Source: Paraurantiacibacter namhicola
GTDB lineage: Bacteria > Pseudomonadota > Alphaproteobacteria > Sphingomonadales > Sphingomonadaceae
DNA length: 64,000 nt
Assembly (NCBI RefSeq): GCF_001687545.1
Contig: NZ_CP016545.1
Coordinates: 496,001-560,000 of the forward strand
Reading direction: 5' to 3'
The position numbers and the translations under genes were made by a program. A model generated the notes under the pieces. It saw nothing but the letters and a program-made list of their open reading frames with translations, made no database searches and was not told the origin of the DNA. Numbering within the stretch: position 1 is the first letter of the stretch; every line of letters starts with the position of its first letter. Below are positions 34,569 through 43,936 of this stretch, piece after piece.

Positions 34569-36467
34569 TCAGCCCATTTTCTTGAGCAGCCAGGAGAAAT
34601 TCCCCCCGCCGCGAGAGACCATGCCCTCTATCACCAATTGCTGCACCGGGCGCGGACGGCCATCGCCATCGACCCACAGGCTTTCTTCCAGCTGCACGTC
34701 GCCCGCGCCGCTGACGAATTGCCAATATGTGCCATCGGGCAGGGCCAGGCCCGCATTGCGCCCGCCATCGCCGATCTTGACCTCGATATCGGGGCCGAGG
34801 TGGAAGCGGATGGCGAAGGGGACCTTGCCGCGCTTGCCCTTCTTGCCGCGCGGGACCAGCAGGTCCTCGCCGCGCAGTTCCGTGCCGTCGTCGCGCAGGA
34901 TGCAGATGCGCTGGTGGACCAGGCCGAAGCGGTTGACGTAGCCGTCATGGCTCGCCTCCAGCCGGGTCGCGCCGCCATCTTTCAGGTCGATGGCGCGGCG
35001 GTCAACTTCGACCTCGTCCACGCCCGCGCCGAGTTTTCCGCGGATCAGCACGGCGGTGGAATTCGAATCCCCCAGAACCAGCGTGGAGTGGGCAGCAGTC
35101 GCGCGCAGGCCCTGCTCGATGCGGACTGGAACCTGCCCTCCGGCGGCATGCGCGCCGCCGCAATTGACGAAGATGCGCCGCCCGTCGCGGCTGAATTCCA
35201 GCGCCAGTGTGGAGGCGCAGCCATGGCGCGTATGGCGCGCCAGCGGCGGGGGAGCGGCATCCATCTGCAGCACGGAGCTGCCGCCGGTCACGCGCTGGTA
35301 TCCCCAGCGGCGCGATTCCTTCATCGGGCGGGTGCGCACGCCGCTCGCCTCCACCAGTGCGGCGATCCGGTCGGCCGAAACGGGCGTCGCGCCCTGCCAG
35401 CTGCCCAGCGATCCATCGGCATGCAGCAGCGCCAGCAGCGGCGGGACCAGCATGTTCAGCATGGCACCTATGGCATCGGGCACGTCGCGGCGCACGGCCT
35501 GGTAACAGGCGGCCACGTCCACCAGCAGGGCAACGGCGTCCATCTGGTCGATCGGGCTGCGCGACAGAACGCCGCCATCCTCGCCCACCAGCTCGCCCAG
35601 CGCGCGGACCAGGCCGGCTTCGCCGAACAGGCGGCGCGGCTTGCCATCGGGCAGCAGCAGTCCGGCGGCCACGATACCGCACCAGCCCGCAGTCTCCGCC
35701 AGCCGGTCATCTGCGCGGCTGATGTTGCGGTCCAACCAGCGAGCCGTCTCGTCGATTGCGCCCAGCACGCGGCCACGCATCGCCTTGTCCTGCGTGCCCA
35801 GCGTCAGCGGGGCGTGCACAAGCCAGTTCAGCAGGCGGTGCCCGGCATTGCCGACATTCCATGCCGCGCCCTTGCCCGGCTTGGTGTTCGCGTCCAGCCA
35901 GGCGGTCATCACGCGGTTCGCGGTGTTGAGGCATTGCGGACGCGGCGCGCAGCCATGCAGGTCACGCAGCCAAGTGAAGCCATGCACCACCCGCTCGAAG
36001 GGCGGGGTCAGGCGCGCGCCGGGCTTGAAATCGACCTGCGCGACCGGGGCCTTCACCCCGTGGATCAGGAAATGCCCGGCCCGCAGCGCCATGCCGCCCA
36101 CGCGTTCGCCCGCCAGCGGGCTTTCCACGGTTGCCAGCAGGCGCAGCTTGCCCTTCTTGCCGAAGGGCGCGGACAGCGTGCTGCCCGGCACGCCCAGCCG
36201 GTACGCCATGCGCACCAGCCGCTCGCCTGCGGAAATGCTGGGCGGGGCAAAATCGGTCAGGGCGAGCGCCTTGCCAGGGGCCAGCGGAGCGGGGGCGTGC
36301 TGGGCGTGAACATCCTCGCGCGCCATGACATGCGCGTCGTCGGCCGAACCGCCAGTGCCCAGCGGGATGGCGCTTTGCGTGCCGTCTGCTTCCGCAATGT
36401 CACTATCACCACCAGACATACTGCCTTCGTCGAAAACGAGGCGGCCCTGGGTGGCGTAATCGACCAT
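34569..36467 (-). CDS. Heparinase II/III-family protein
   Basis: This 632-residue protein has an N-terminal disordered acidic region of about 80 residues, an alpha-helical toroid (FTWLRDLHGCAPRPQCLNTANRVMTAWLDANT) and a C-terminal beta-sheet domain beginning RRIFVNCGGAH. The latter is typical of heparinase II/III-like polysaccharide lyases. No signal peptide is seen. In alphaproteobacteria this gene is usually followed by purH, as here, and its substrate is unknown. The ATG overlaps the rpe stop (TGATG). Confidence 0.88.
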   Translation of the reverse strand: MVDYATQGRLVFDEGSMSGGDSDIAEADGTQSAIPLGTGGSADDAHVMAREDVHAQHAPAPLAPGKALALTDFAPPSISAGERLVRMAYRLGVPGSTLSAPFGKKGKLRLLATVESPLAGERVGGMALRAGHFLIHGVKAPVAQVDFKPGARLTPPFERVVHGFTWLRDLHGCAPRPQCLNTANRVMTAWLDANTKPGKGAAWNVGNAGHRLLNWLVHAPLTLGTQDKAMRGRVLGAIDETARWLDRNISRADDRLAETAGWCGIVAAGLLLPDGKPRRLFGEAGLVRALGELVGEDGGVLSRSPIDQMDAVALLVDVAACYQAVRRDVPDAIGAMLNMLVPPLLALLHADGSLGSWQGATPVSADRIAALVEASGVRTRPMKESRRWGYQRVTGGSSVLQMDAAPPPLARHTRHGCASTLALEFSRDGRRIFVNCGGAHAAGGQVPVRIEQGLRATAAHSTLVLGDSNSTAVLIRGKLGAGVDEVEVDRRAIDLKDGGATRLEASHDGYVNRFGLVHQRICILRDDGTELRGEDLLVPRGKKGKRGKVPFAIRFHLGPDIEVKIGDGGRNAGLALPDGTYWQFVSGAGDVQLEESLWVDGDGRPRPVQQLVIEGMVSRGGGNFSWLLKKMG

Positions 36468-37129
36468 CACCCCTGCCCCTTAAGGGCCGCGATGTTGGCG
36501 GCATAGCAATCGGGGCCGCCCTTGAAAGTGGCAGAGCCTGCCACAAGCACGTCTGCTCCCGCTTCGAGACACTTTTTGGCCGTGTCCGGATTGACGCCGC
36601 CGTCCACCTCCAGGTGGATTTCGCGGCCCGTCTTGTCGATCATGCGGCGCACCGCCTCGATCTTCTTCAGCTGCGAATGGATGAAGCTCTGCCCGCCGAA
36701 GCCGGGATTGACGCTCATCACCAGCACCAGGTCGATATCGTCGATCAGGTAATCGAGCATCTTGGCCGGCGTGCCGGGATTGAGCGAGATGCCCGCCTTG
36801 CAGCCCAGCGCCTTGATGGCCTGCACCGTGCGGTGGACATGCGGGCCGGCCTCGGGGTGGACGGTGATGATGTCCGCGCCTGCCTCCGCGAATTCCTCCA
36901 GATAGCCATCTACCGGTGAAATCATCAGGTGGACGTCGAAGGGTTTTTTCGTATGCGGGCGCAGGGCCTTCACGACTGCGGGGCCAATCGTGATATTGGG
37001 GACATAATGCCCGTCCATCACATCGACATGGATCCAGTCCGCCCCCGCCGCATCGATGGCGCGCACTTCCTCTCCGAGTGCGGCGAAGTCCGCAGACAGG
37101 ATGGAGGGCGAGATGAGTGGCGGGGCCAT
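36467..37129 (-). CDS. rpe: Ribulose-phosphate 3-epimerase
   Basis: This 220-residue TIM barrel starts [50 protein letters not shown], with conserved metal ligands in [12 protein letters not shown]-type and [15 protein letters not shown] motifs, and ends with [29 protein letters not shown]. It interconverts ribulose 5-phosphate and xylulose 5-phosphate, which also feeds DXS upstream metabolism. GGAGG precedes the ATG at 37129. Confidence 0.96.
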   Translation of the reverse strand: MAPPLISPSILSADFAALGEEVRAIDAAGADWIHVDVMDGHYVPNITIGPAVVKALRPHTKKPFDVHLMISPVDGYLEEFAEAGADIITVHPEAGPHVHRTVQAIKALGCKAGISLNPGTPAKMLDYLIDDIDLVLVMSVNPGFGGQSFIHSQLKKIEAVRRMIDKTGREIHLEVDGGVNPDTAKKCLEAGADVLVAGSATFKGGPDCYAANIAALKGQG

Positions 37130-37209
37130 ATGTGCCTCCTGCGCGTAAACCTCGCGACTCGTGCTCACAAGCGGGGTCGCGGCGCTTTTCCACATGGGAC
37201 GGCCGCAAA

Positions 37210-38034
37210 ATGAGCCCGGCGGAGGCGGAAATGCGGCTTGAGGCGGCGATGCGGCGTACAGGCGGCGCGGTCGCCGCCTTGCCGGAAGGGCAGCTCTGGC
37301 AGCTCGACCCTCCCGCCTTCCGCATGCGCGTGCAGCCCGACAGCATGCTGGGGTATGCGCAGGGCGAAGGCATAATCGTGGACCGGGGCGAGCAGACCCA
37401 CGCGCAGGAGATCGACCTGTTCTGCGAAGGTACGATGGCCGCTGCCGTGACTGCGCTGAACGGCCTGTATCCCTTCCACGCCAGCACGGTTCTGGGCCCG
37501 CGGGGCGCAGTGATGCTGGCGGGTACGAGCGGCGCGGGCAAATCGACCCTTGCGGCGGCCCTCGCCCTGTCCGGCTGGCCGCTGCTGGCGGACGATCTTT
37601 CGATCCTGCTGCCGCATGAGGGACGCCAGCACGTCCTGCCTTGGCGAAAGCGGCTGAAACTGTGGCCCGATATCATCGAAGCGCTCGGGCTTGCGGCGGG
37701 ACCGATGGTGTCGCCCGAATATCCCAAGCATTTCGTCGATGTACCGCGTGCCGACACGGCCGCACCGCTATCGGCCCTGGTCATCCTGGCGGACGGCTTG
37801 GCAGGGCTTTGCGCAGCCAGCGCAGGCGAGGCCATGGCTGCCTGGACGCAGGAGCATTATTCCAGCGCCCTGCTAGCGGCAGCGCGCGGCTGGACGGCGG
37901 CGGACAGGTTCAAGGATGCCGCCGAGAAGGTTGCGGCGTGCCCGGCTTTCGTCTTCACCCGCCCGGTGGAGCACACTGGTCCGCAAGAGGCGGCGGCGAT
38001 GCTGCGTATGGGGCTGGAGGAGGCGGTTCGATGA
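37210..38034 (+). CDS. HPr-kinase-like lasso precursor kinase (K)
   Basis: This 274-residue cytoplasmic protein has Walker [10 protein letters not shown] (from residue 105) followed by [20 protein letters not shown], the HprK C-domain style, but no N-terminal HprK domain and no HPr system nearby. Homologues in paeninodin-type lasso clusters phosphorylate the C-terminal serine of the precursor. Here the precursor encoded 360 bases downstream ends in Ser, which supports that role. The stop overlaps the PqqD-like ORF start (ATGA). Confidence 0.82.
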   Translation: MSPAEAEMRLEAAMRRTGGAVAALPEGQLWQLDPPAFRMRVQPDSMLGYAQGEGIIVDRGEQTHAQEIDLFCEGTMAAAVTALNGLYPFHASTVLGPRGAVMLAGTSGAGKSTLAAALALSGWPLLADDLSILLPHEGRQHVLPWRKRLKLWPDIIEALGLAAGPMVSPEYPKHFVDVPRADTAAPLSALVILADGLAGLCAASAGEAMAAWTQEHYSSALLAAARGWTAADRFKDAAEKVAACPAFVFTRPVEHTGPQEAAAMLRMGLEEAVR

Positions 38035-38297
38035 GCGAGATCCTGAAAAAGACGCCGGGGGCCACGATCGAGACGCGCGTGGAAGGCGATATCGTCGTAA
38101 TGCGGCTGTCCGATGGCGATTTTTTCGAGATGACCGGCACAGCGCGCACGATTTGGGCCATGCTGGACGGTACGCGCAGCCGCGACGCCCTGCTGGAAGC
38201 CCTGCGCGAACGTTATGGCGATGTGCCGGAAATGGAGCGCGAGACCGACGCCTTCCTGGAACGCCTGCATGCGGCAGGCCTGCTGGAAGCGGGATAG
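38031..38297 (+). CDS. PqqD-like RiPP recognition element (lasso B1)
   Basis: This 88-residue protein has the PqqD fold: two beta strands (TIETRVEGDIVVMRL, GDFFEMTGTARTIWAMLDG) and three helices ending LLEALRERYGDVPEMERETDAFLERLHAAGLLE. Stand-alone PqqD domains bind RiPP leader peptides and hand them to the leader protease and cyclase. It is translationally coupled to the kinase and lies 94 bases before the precursor gene. Confidence 0.9.
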   Translation: MSEILKKTPGATIETRVEGDIVVMRLSDGDFFEMTGTARTIWAMLDGTRSRDALLEALRERYGDVPEMERETDAFLERLHAAGLLEAG

Positions 38298-38391
38298 GGC
38301 GTGGCGCATTCAGGACGCATCAAGGCCCGCGCGCGTATCTGCGGCACTCCCATAATTGCAAAATGGCGGATTTCCGCGTATTTGAGGTCCC

Positions 38392-38547
38392 ATGTCGAAG
38401 AAGAGCCATCTGCCGAATGAGCGCGCCGAGCGATCCGATCGCTGGACGACGCCGCGCCTTGTGCGCGCAGGCGGCGTGCGCGACATTGCAGGCTCCGGCA
38501 CTGCTCGCGACCAGGGCAACGGCAAGAACCAGACTAACCGCAGCTAA
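38392..38547 (+). CDS. Paeninodin-like lasso peptide precursor (A), 51 residues
   Basis: GAGG lies four bases before the ATG. The leader carries W18-x-x-P21-x-L23 and G27, matching the lasso leader motif YxxPxL...G, with Trp for Tyr. Aligned to the paeninodin leader, the core would be AGSGTARDQGNGKNQTNRS (33-51). Ala1 and Asp8 would form an eight-residue ring; a seven-residue ring from Gly34 to the same Asp40 is the alternative. The usual Thr at leader position -2 is Asp31 (or Ile32). The final residue is Ser, the site used by paeninodin-type kinases. Processing is inferred. Confidence 0.78.
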   Translation: MSKKSHLPNERAERSDRWTTPRLVRAGGVRDIAGSGTARDQGNGKNQTNRS

Positions 38548-38571
38548 GGCTGCTGCGCCGGCTGGCCCGGC

Positions 38572-40491
38572 ATGATTGCGCTCGCCCTCCGGATTTCCGA
38601 AACAAGCAGCTGGCTACGGCCCGATCACATTGCCGCATCGCTTGGCGTGTTCGCAGGCGGGCCTGCCGACCAGATTGCCGTGGAGGGGGGTATCGCCGCC
38701 CAGCTTCGCGGCCCGCGCCAGCCGGCGCGCCGCGGCTGGACGCCCGCGATCTCGCCTGATGGCACTCTGTGCCTGCTCGAAGGCTGGTTGGACAACAGGG
38801 CGGAACTCGCTCGCTTGCTGGAATGCGCGGCGGATACGCCCGATGCGCTACTGTTTGCGCACGCGGTGGAACACTTCGGCGAGGGCGCAGACAGGGTGGC
38901 GGTCGGTTCCTACGCCGCGATCTGCCGCCTGCCGGACGCTACGCTGCGCCTCTCGCGCAGCCCCTGGGGCGGGCCATCGCTGTTCTGGGCAGGTGATGAC
39001 AGCGCCGTCGCCGCCGCATCGCTCCCGCGCATCCTGTTTGCGGCAGGCCATCGCCGCGTGCCGAAGCGCGACCAGCTGGCCGACGCCTTGCTGGGCATTT
39101 TCGACGATGAAGGCGGCTATTGGTACGAGGGTGTGGAGCGCGTGCCGCAGGGAACAATCGTCACGCTGCGCCCGGGCGAAGCTGCAATTTCACACACATG
39201 GTACGATCCGCATGCGCTGCCTGAGACAAGGCTACCGACGGATCAGGATTACCAGCGCCGGGCCGATAAATTGCTGCACGAGGCGGCGGAGGCGGCGCTG
39301 GCACGGTCAGCGAGGCCCGGGCTGATGCTGTCCGGCGGTCTCGACAGCGCGCTGGTGGCCGATGCGCTGCTGGGCGCCATGCCGGACGAGGGCAGGCTGC
39401 GAAGCTATACCTTCGTGCCCGCAGCCAATGTATTGTCCGACCGCCGTCCCGGCATGGTGCTGGACGAGCGGGAGGCTGTGGAGGCCTTTGCCGCCATGCA
39501 TCCCCGCCTTGATCCGCGCTTCGTGGAGGATACAGGCGGCGGTTTCGATGCCCGGGCGGAGGCGTTCTTTGCCGCGACCGATACCGGCCCTGCGGCGCGC
39601 ATGGCGTCCACCGCCTATCACGGCTGCTACCGCACGGCTGCGGAGGATGGCTGCGACTGGGTGCTGGACGCGGCCTGCGGCAATGACACGATCAGCCAAG
39701 ATGCGCGCTGGGCGCATGTGGAACTGCTGAAATCCGGCAAATGGGGTGAACTGGCCGCCTTGACGCGCAACCCTCCTGCGGACGATGCGCGCAGTTTCGC
39801 CCGCCGCCTTGCCGCCCGCTCCCTGCTGCCGCTGCTGCCGCGCGCCCTTCGCCGCATGGCCCGCCAGCTGGTGCACGGATCGCCCGATTACATCGCGCGC
39901 GGAGGCAGCCTGATGACGCGTGCTGCCTTTGCCGCCCATGGCGCGCGGGCGCAGCGCGTGGGCGATCTTCAGACGGGTGAATGGCCCGCCTCGCGCCGCG
40001 AGTGGCTGGAGCGGTTCTGGCTCGGCATGGATATGGGCACGGAGCAACACCACGGGTTCGAACAGGTCTTCGGCATCCGCCAGCGCGACGTGTTGGCATA
40101 TCGCCCGCTGATAGAATTCTGCGCAGGCCTCCCCACCAGCCAGTTCGTTCGCGGAGGGCAGACGCGGTTCCTGGCACGGCAGCTGGCCAAGGGACGCATG
40201 CCGGAAAGCCAGCGGCTGGAGCGCCGGATCGGCCTGCACAATGCCGGGCGCTTTGCCGGGCTTTCAGCGCGGCGCACGGAGATCGAAGCGGCAATCGCTG
40301 ATATCGAGTCGCACCCCCAATTGTCGGCGCTGGTCGATACGGCGCGGGCGCGCACCCTGCTGCGCCAGTGGCCGCAGCATGCCCCGGCGGACCCGCGCGT
40401 CGCGGCGCAGCTGCTCCATGCCCTGCCGGGGGCGGTCATGGTGAGCCGGTTTGCACGCTGGGTGGAGGGTCGCAACGATGCGGCGGCCTGA
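38572..40491 (+). CDS. Asparagine-synthetase-like lasso cyclase (C)
   Basis: This 639-residue protein has an N-terminal glutaminase-like domain that starts MIALALRIS, lacking the catalytic Cys2, and an ATP-binding domain with the PP-loop LMLSGGLDSALVADAL (SGGxDS). Lasso cyclases of this type adenylate the ring Asp or Glu and form the macrolactam. It starts 24 bases after the precursor stop. No transglutaminase-like B2 protease follows; the next gene is a DUF2141 protein. Confidence 0.9.
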   Translation: MIALALRISETSSWLRPDHIAASLGVFAGGPADQIAVEGGIAAQLRGPRQPARRGWTPAISPDGTLCLLEGWLDNRAELARLLECAADTPDALLFAHAVEHFGEGADRVAVGSYAAICRLPDATLRLSRSPWGGPSLFWAGDDSAVAAASLPRILFAAGHRRVPKRDQLADALLGIFDDEGGYWYEGVERVPQGTIVTLRPGEAAISHTWYDPHALPETRLPTDQDYQRRADKLLHEAAEAALARSARPGLMLSGGLDSALVADALLGAMPDEGRLRSYTFVPAANVLSDRRPGMVLDEREAVEAFAAMHPRLDPRFVEDTGGGFDARAEAFFAATDTGPAARMASTAYHGCYRTAAEDGCDWVLDAACGNDTISQDARWAHVELLKSGKWGELAALTRNPPADDARSFARRLAARSLLPLLPRALRRMARQLVHGSPDYIARGGSLMTRAAFAAHGARAQRVGDLQTGEWPASRREWLERFWLGMDMGTEQHHGFEQVFGIRQRDVLAYRPLIEFCAGLPTSQFVRGGQTRFLARQLAKGRMPESQRLERRIGLHNAGRFAGLSARRTEIEAAIADIESHPQLSALVDTARARTLLRQWPQHAPADPRVAAQLLHALPGAVMVSRFARWVEGRNDAAA

Positions 40492-40554
40492 GCCAATTCA
40501 GCGCATATTCAGTGCGTTTGCCGCATACGGCAGTCCAACACAGGGAAATTTTGT

Positions 40555-41058
40555 ATGACGACTCACACTCTCTCCAAGGGCGCGATCGCGCTTGCCGCAG
40601 CCGCAGCGATGGCTGCCGGGGCGGCGATCCCGGCTGCTGCTGCGCCGACCGCCTATGGCCAGACGATCTCCAACTCCATGTCGAAATGCAACTCCGGCAC
40701 CGCCGTGCGCGTGACGGTTACGGGCGTGAAGAGCTCCACCGGCAAGGTGCGCCTGCAGCTGTACAACGGTACGAAGGCGGACTGGCTGGTTAAGGGCCGC
40801 TGGATCAACCGGATCGAAGTTCCGGCCAGCCGCGGCACGATGAGTTTCTGCATGCCGACCCCGGGCGCCGGTGTTTACGGGATCGCCGTGCGCCACGACG
40901 CCAATGGCAATGGCAAGACCGACATTTCCGAGGATGGCGGCGCGATGTCGAACAACCCCAGCATCAACATCTTCAACCTTGGCAAGCCGAGCTACAAGAA
41001 GACGCGGTTCACGGTCGACGGCGTGGAAAGCATCACCATCAAGATGCGGTATATGTGA
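40555..41058 (+). CDS. DUF2141 exported protein (copy 2)
   Basis: This 167-residue protein has a signal peptide ending AAAAPTAYG. Its DUF2141 core reads VRVTVTGVKSSTGKVRLQLYNGTK, GVYGIAVRHDANGNGKTDI and a terminal ITIKMRYM. It aligns in layout with the copy at 3028-3537 (HDxNxNGKxD and RYxx end). Function is unknown and periplasmic or secreted location is likely. Whether it belongs to the lasso locus is unclear. Confidence 0.82.
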   Translation: MTTHTLSKGAIALAAAAAMAAGAAIPAAAAPTAYGQTISNSMSKCNSGTAVRVTVTGVKSSTGKVRLQLYNGTKADWLVKGRWINRIEVPASRGTMSFCMPTPGAGVYGIAVRHDANGNGKTDISEDGGAMSNNPSINIFNLGKPSYKKTRFTVDGVESITIKMRYM

Positions 41059-41077
41059 CCGCGCGATGTAAGCGCGC

Positions 41078-41980
41078 TTAGGCGTCTTCGGACGCCGCGC
41101 GGGTGCGCTTCTTTCGCCAGTATTCCAGCGCCGCGCCGGGTGCCGCCAATATCGGGTGGCGCTCGCGGAAGGGCGTCATCTCCAGCGCGATGCCGCTGTG
41201 GCGCTCCAGCTTCCACGCACCGTAGCGCGCAGCCCCTTCGAAGGTGGTCGTCGCTTTCGCGAGCCGCAGCAGGTTGATCGGCTTGCCCAGCCGCTGGCGC
41301 TTCTTCCACCAGGCCAGCACTTCGGCCCTTCGCTTCTCCGCCATGGTGACATGCAGCATATCGCCTTCCTGTGAAACGGGTACGCCCGCACGTTCCAGCG
41401 CGGGGGCGAGCAGTCCGTCAAAATGGCTGGCATTGACGTCAAGGATCTGCGCCTCGCGTCCCGGTGCCTCGACCCGCAGTTCTGCCTTGTATGTGGCGCG
41501 AAACAGGCCCTTCCAATAAGCGCGCTCCGGCGCGGATGGCGGGCCGAGCGCCGCCGCAAGCAGCGCGGCAGTCTGCGCGGCGTCATCCAGCGCTGCCTCC
41601 AGCTTCCGGGCGGCCGCGTCATCGCGCGTCCAGATCGCAGCGCAAGGCTGGACGAACCGGCTCCAGATAGTGGTGTCGCGCGATGTACCGCTGGCGGCAT
41701 GGGCGAAGGTCGCCATGTTCATCGTGGCAATCTTTGCCCGCAGCCTGGTGCCATCGGCCTGGTCAAACTCGCGGTAGGACACGCGCGGCCAGATGCCTTT
41801 CTCGCGCGCGCCGCCGGTCAGGACATAGAAGTCCAACACGCCTTCGAGCGATCCGGTGCGCAGGTTCGATCCGTAGAACAGCACGGCAAGCGCATTGGCT
41901 TCGCGCGCCAGTGTCCCGGCAATATCGCGCACCTCGGGCTGGATGCCGCGGGAAGGCGCCGCGCCGTGCGGCCCCGTCAT
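41078..41980 (-). CDS. Nucleotidyltransferase-like protein (Tam41-like)
   Basis: This 300-residue soluble protein has the nucleotidyltransferase pattern FYGSNLRTGSLEGVLDFYVL (YGS followed by D-F-Y) near residues 36-55. This recalls Tam41-type phosphatidate cytidylyltransferases, which have YGS then an acidic pair. The rest is helical and Arg-rich. The ATG overlaps the stop of the diacylglycerol-kinase-family gene (ATGA). A kinase that makes a lipid phosphate coupled to a cytidylyltransferase is a coherent pair, but the substrate is inferred. Confidence 0.65.
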   Translation of the reverse strand: MTGPHGAAPSRGIQPEVRDIAGTLAREANALAVLFYGSNLRTGSLEGVLDFYVLTGGAREKGIWPRVSYREFDQADGTRLRAKIATMNMATFAHAASGTSRDTTIWSRFVQPCAAIWTRDDAAARKLEAALDDAAQTAALLAAALGPPSAPERAYWKGLFRATYKAELRVEAPGREAQILDVNASHFDGLLAPALERAGVPVSQEGDMLHVTMAEKRRAEVLAWWKKRQRLGKPINLLRLAKATTTFEGAARYGAWKLERHSGIALEMTPFRERHPILAAPGAALEYWRKKRTRAASEDA

Positions 41981-43017
41981 GGGACCACGAAATGCAGGGT
42001 CAGGCCGGTATCAACCTCGTAATCGCCTGCCGGGAAGGCTTCCCCGTCGAGGATGAAGGGCTTCTCACAGGAAAAGGCGAAGCCGTCCGCGCCCACGATG
42101 TGGATGCCGTTTTCCTGCGCCCGGTCCGACTGGCCGCCGCGCAGCATCTTCAGGATCAGCGGCATCAGGCGCGCGGTCATCCGGTCGATCGCCGCCAGGC
42201 CGATGGGGCCGGAGACATGGTCGAAGGGCGCGATGCCCGATGGCAGGTGCTTGAGCGAGGAGGCGAACATCAGGAAACGCGTCGCGGTATCGCCGTCATT
42301 CTTGTCCTCCTCGCGGTGCGGCAGGGGCTGGCCGTCTTCCACCACGATTCGCATGCCGACGGGCTGGCGCCAACGGTTCTCCGCCCGGCCGAATACGATC
42401 TGCAGCGCGCTCCACACAGTGGTCATGCCCACGGCGAAGGCGTTGAAGGCCCCCATGCCGTGCACGCGCTGGCCCAGTTCGATCATGTTGGTGAACACGC
42501 CCGCACCGATCACGAAGCCCACCACGCGCGCGGCGGCATTCTGCGCATCGGCCACGACCAGCGGCTTGCGCTGCGACGTCTTGCCGCCCTGCAGCGCACG
42601 GATCGCATCGGGCAGCGCCCAGTTGCGCGCCAGGCCCAGGTCGCAGGCCAGCGCATTGGTCTTGCCATATGGCAGCAGGATGATGGGCGGCCAGTCATGC
42701 CCGAACACGGCCATGCCGCTGGTCAGCACATCGCGCACGGTCCCGTCACCGCCGGAAATGGCGATGGCATCGACATGCCGGTCGGCAAAGCTTTGCAGCA
42801 CGCCGTGCAGCAGCTCGCGCCGGTCGGGCACCTGCGAGATCACGTCCGCGCCCAGGCCTTCTACCGGCAGCGGACCGCCTTCCAGATGGCTGCGGGTGTT
42901 GCGTATCAGGCCGATCAGCGGCCTTTCGCGCGCCGGCTCGCCAGCCCGCGCCGCGGCAGGGGCGGAGCCGGATTTCATTTCCGGCAAGCTGTCGAAAGTG
43001 TGGACGCGGCCGCTCAT
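41977..43017 (-). CDS. Diacylglycerol/sphingoid-base kinase family protein
   Basis: This 346-residue protein has a kinase catalytic domain with AIAISGGDGTVRDVLTSGM (GGDGT nucleotide motif), the ILLPYGKTNALACDLGL segment (usual P.GT.N pattern) and GPIGLAAID near the C-terminal half. The family phosphorylates diacylglycerol, sphingoid bases or related lipids at the membrane. It is coupled to the Tam41-like gene downstream. Confidence 0.82.
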   Translation of the reverse strand: MSGRVHTFDSLPEMKSGSAPAAARAGEPARERPLIGLIRNTRSHLEGGPLPVEGLGADVISQVPDRRELLHGVLQSFADRHVDAIAISGGDGTVRDVLTSGMAVFGHDWPPIILLPYGKTNALACDLGLARNWALPDAIRALQGGKTSQRKPLVVADAQNAAARVVGFVIGAGVFTNMIELGQRVHGMGAFNAFAVGMTTVWSALQIVFGRAENRWRQPVGMRIVVEDGQPLPHREEDKNDGDTATRFLMFASSLKHLPSGIAPFDHVSGPIGLAAIDRMTARLMPLILKMLRGGQSDRAQENGIHIVGADGFAFSCEKPFILDGEAFPAGDYEVDTGLTLHFVVP

Positions 43018-43199
43018 GCTTACAGCCGCTTAGCGGCTCCATGCCCCTTTTGCCCATCCCGCGGCGCGAAATATTTACGATGCTGCGGGGCAGGCGGCGG
43101 GCAGCGCGCAGCCAACCACGGGCAAATCCCTAATTGCGGTTAGGGCTGTTTGTAAGGCCTCTGCGGGCAATCGATGGATATTCGCAGCAGGATGCCACC

Positions 43200-43853
43200 A
43201 TGGCCCAGACAGGGAACCACACGTCCATGGCAAGTATGCCGACCGGTTTTGACAGTCATCAGGAGATGTCCGCCTCCGTGGACCAGCGGGGGGCGGAACG
43301 CTTTACGCCCATGATGCGCACTGCCAAGCTGGTGGCGCGCCGGGGCGAGATGCTGTGCGTCGTGCGCGACATTTCGGACACGGGCGTGGCGGTTAAGCTG
43401 TTCCACCCGCTGCCGGACCAGAAGGCGCTGGCGCTGGAAATGGCCGATGGCACGCGCCATGGCCTGCTGCCCGTGTGGCAGAGCGGTGAGCGTGCCGGTT
43501 TCCGCTTTGCCGGCGAAGTGGACCTGGCCGAACTGATCGCAGGCGTCGGCAACATGCCGCGCCGCCCGCTGCGCCTGAACATCCGCTTCGGCGTGGAACT
43601 GGTGGACTGCCAGGGCAAGCACATGGCGGAAATCCGCAACATATCGCAGCAGGGCGCCAGCGTGGTCACATCGTACCGCCTGTCGATCGACCAGCGCCTG
43701 CGGGTACAGGCCGAGACGCTGCCGGAACTGGAAGCCAATGTGCGCTGGCGGCACGAGGACACATATGGCCTGGTGTTCGATGACGTGCTGACCTTTGCGC
43801 AGCTGGCCCGCCTTGCCGCGCAGGTGCAGGCCTTCCCGCTGGAATTCCGATAA
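43200..43853 (+). CDS. Tandem PilZ-domain protein
   Basis: This protein of about 217 residues carries two PilZ domains. The first has R-G-A-E-R and VRDISDTGVAVKL; the second has R-R-P-L-R and IRNISQQGASVV. Both therefore keep the RxxxR and (D/N)xSxxG c-di-GMP-binding motifs. There is no enzyme or membrane domain, so it probably works as an adaptor that senses c-di-GMP. The start was placed at MAQTGNHTS; upstream codons look untranslated. Confidence 0.85.
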   Translation: MAQTGNHTSMASMPTGFDSHQEMSASVDQRGAERFTPMMRTAKLVARRGEMLCVVRDISDTGVAVKLFHPLPDQKALALEMADGTRHGLLPVWQSGERAGFRFAGEVDLAELIAGVGNMPRRPLRLNIRFGVELVDCQGKHMAEIRNISQQGASVVTSYRLSIDQRLRVQAETLPELEANVRWRHEDTYGLVFDDVLTFAQLARLAAQVQAFPLEFR

Positions 43854-43936
43854 GGCCGCCGCAGGCCGCGCGGACTTAACCATCTCCTAACCAATTTCCT
43901 TCACTCCCGGACAAGACACGCGACCAGGGGTGAAGA

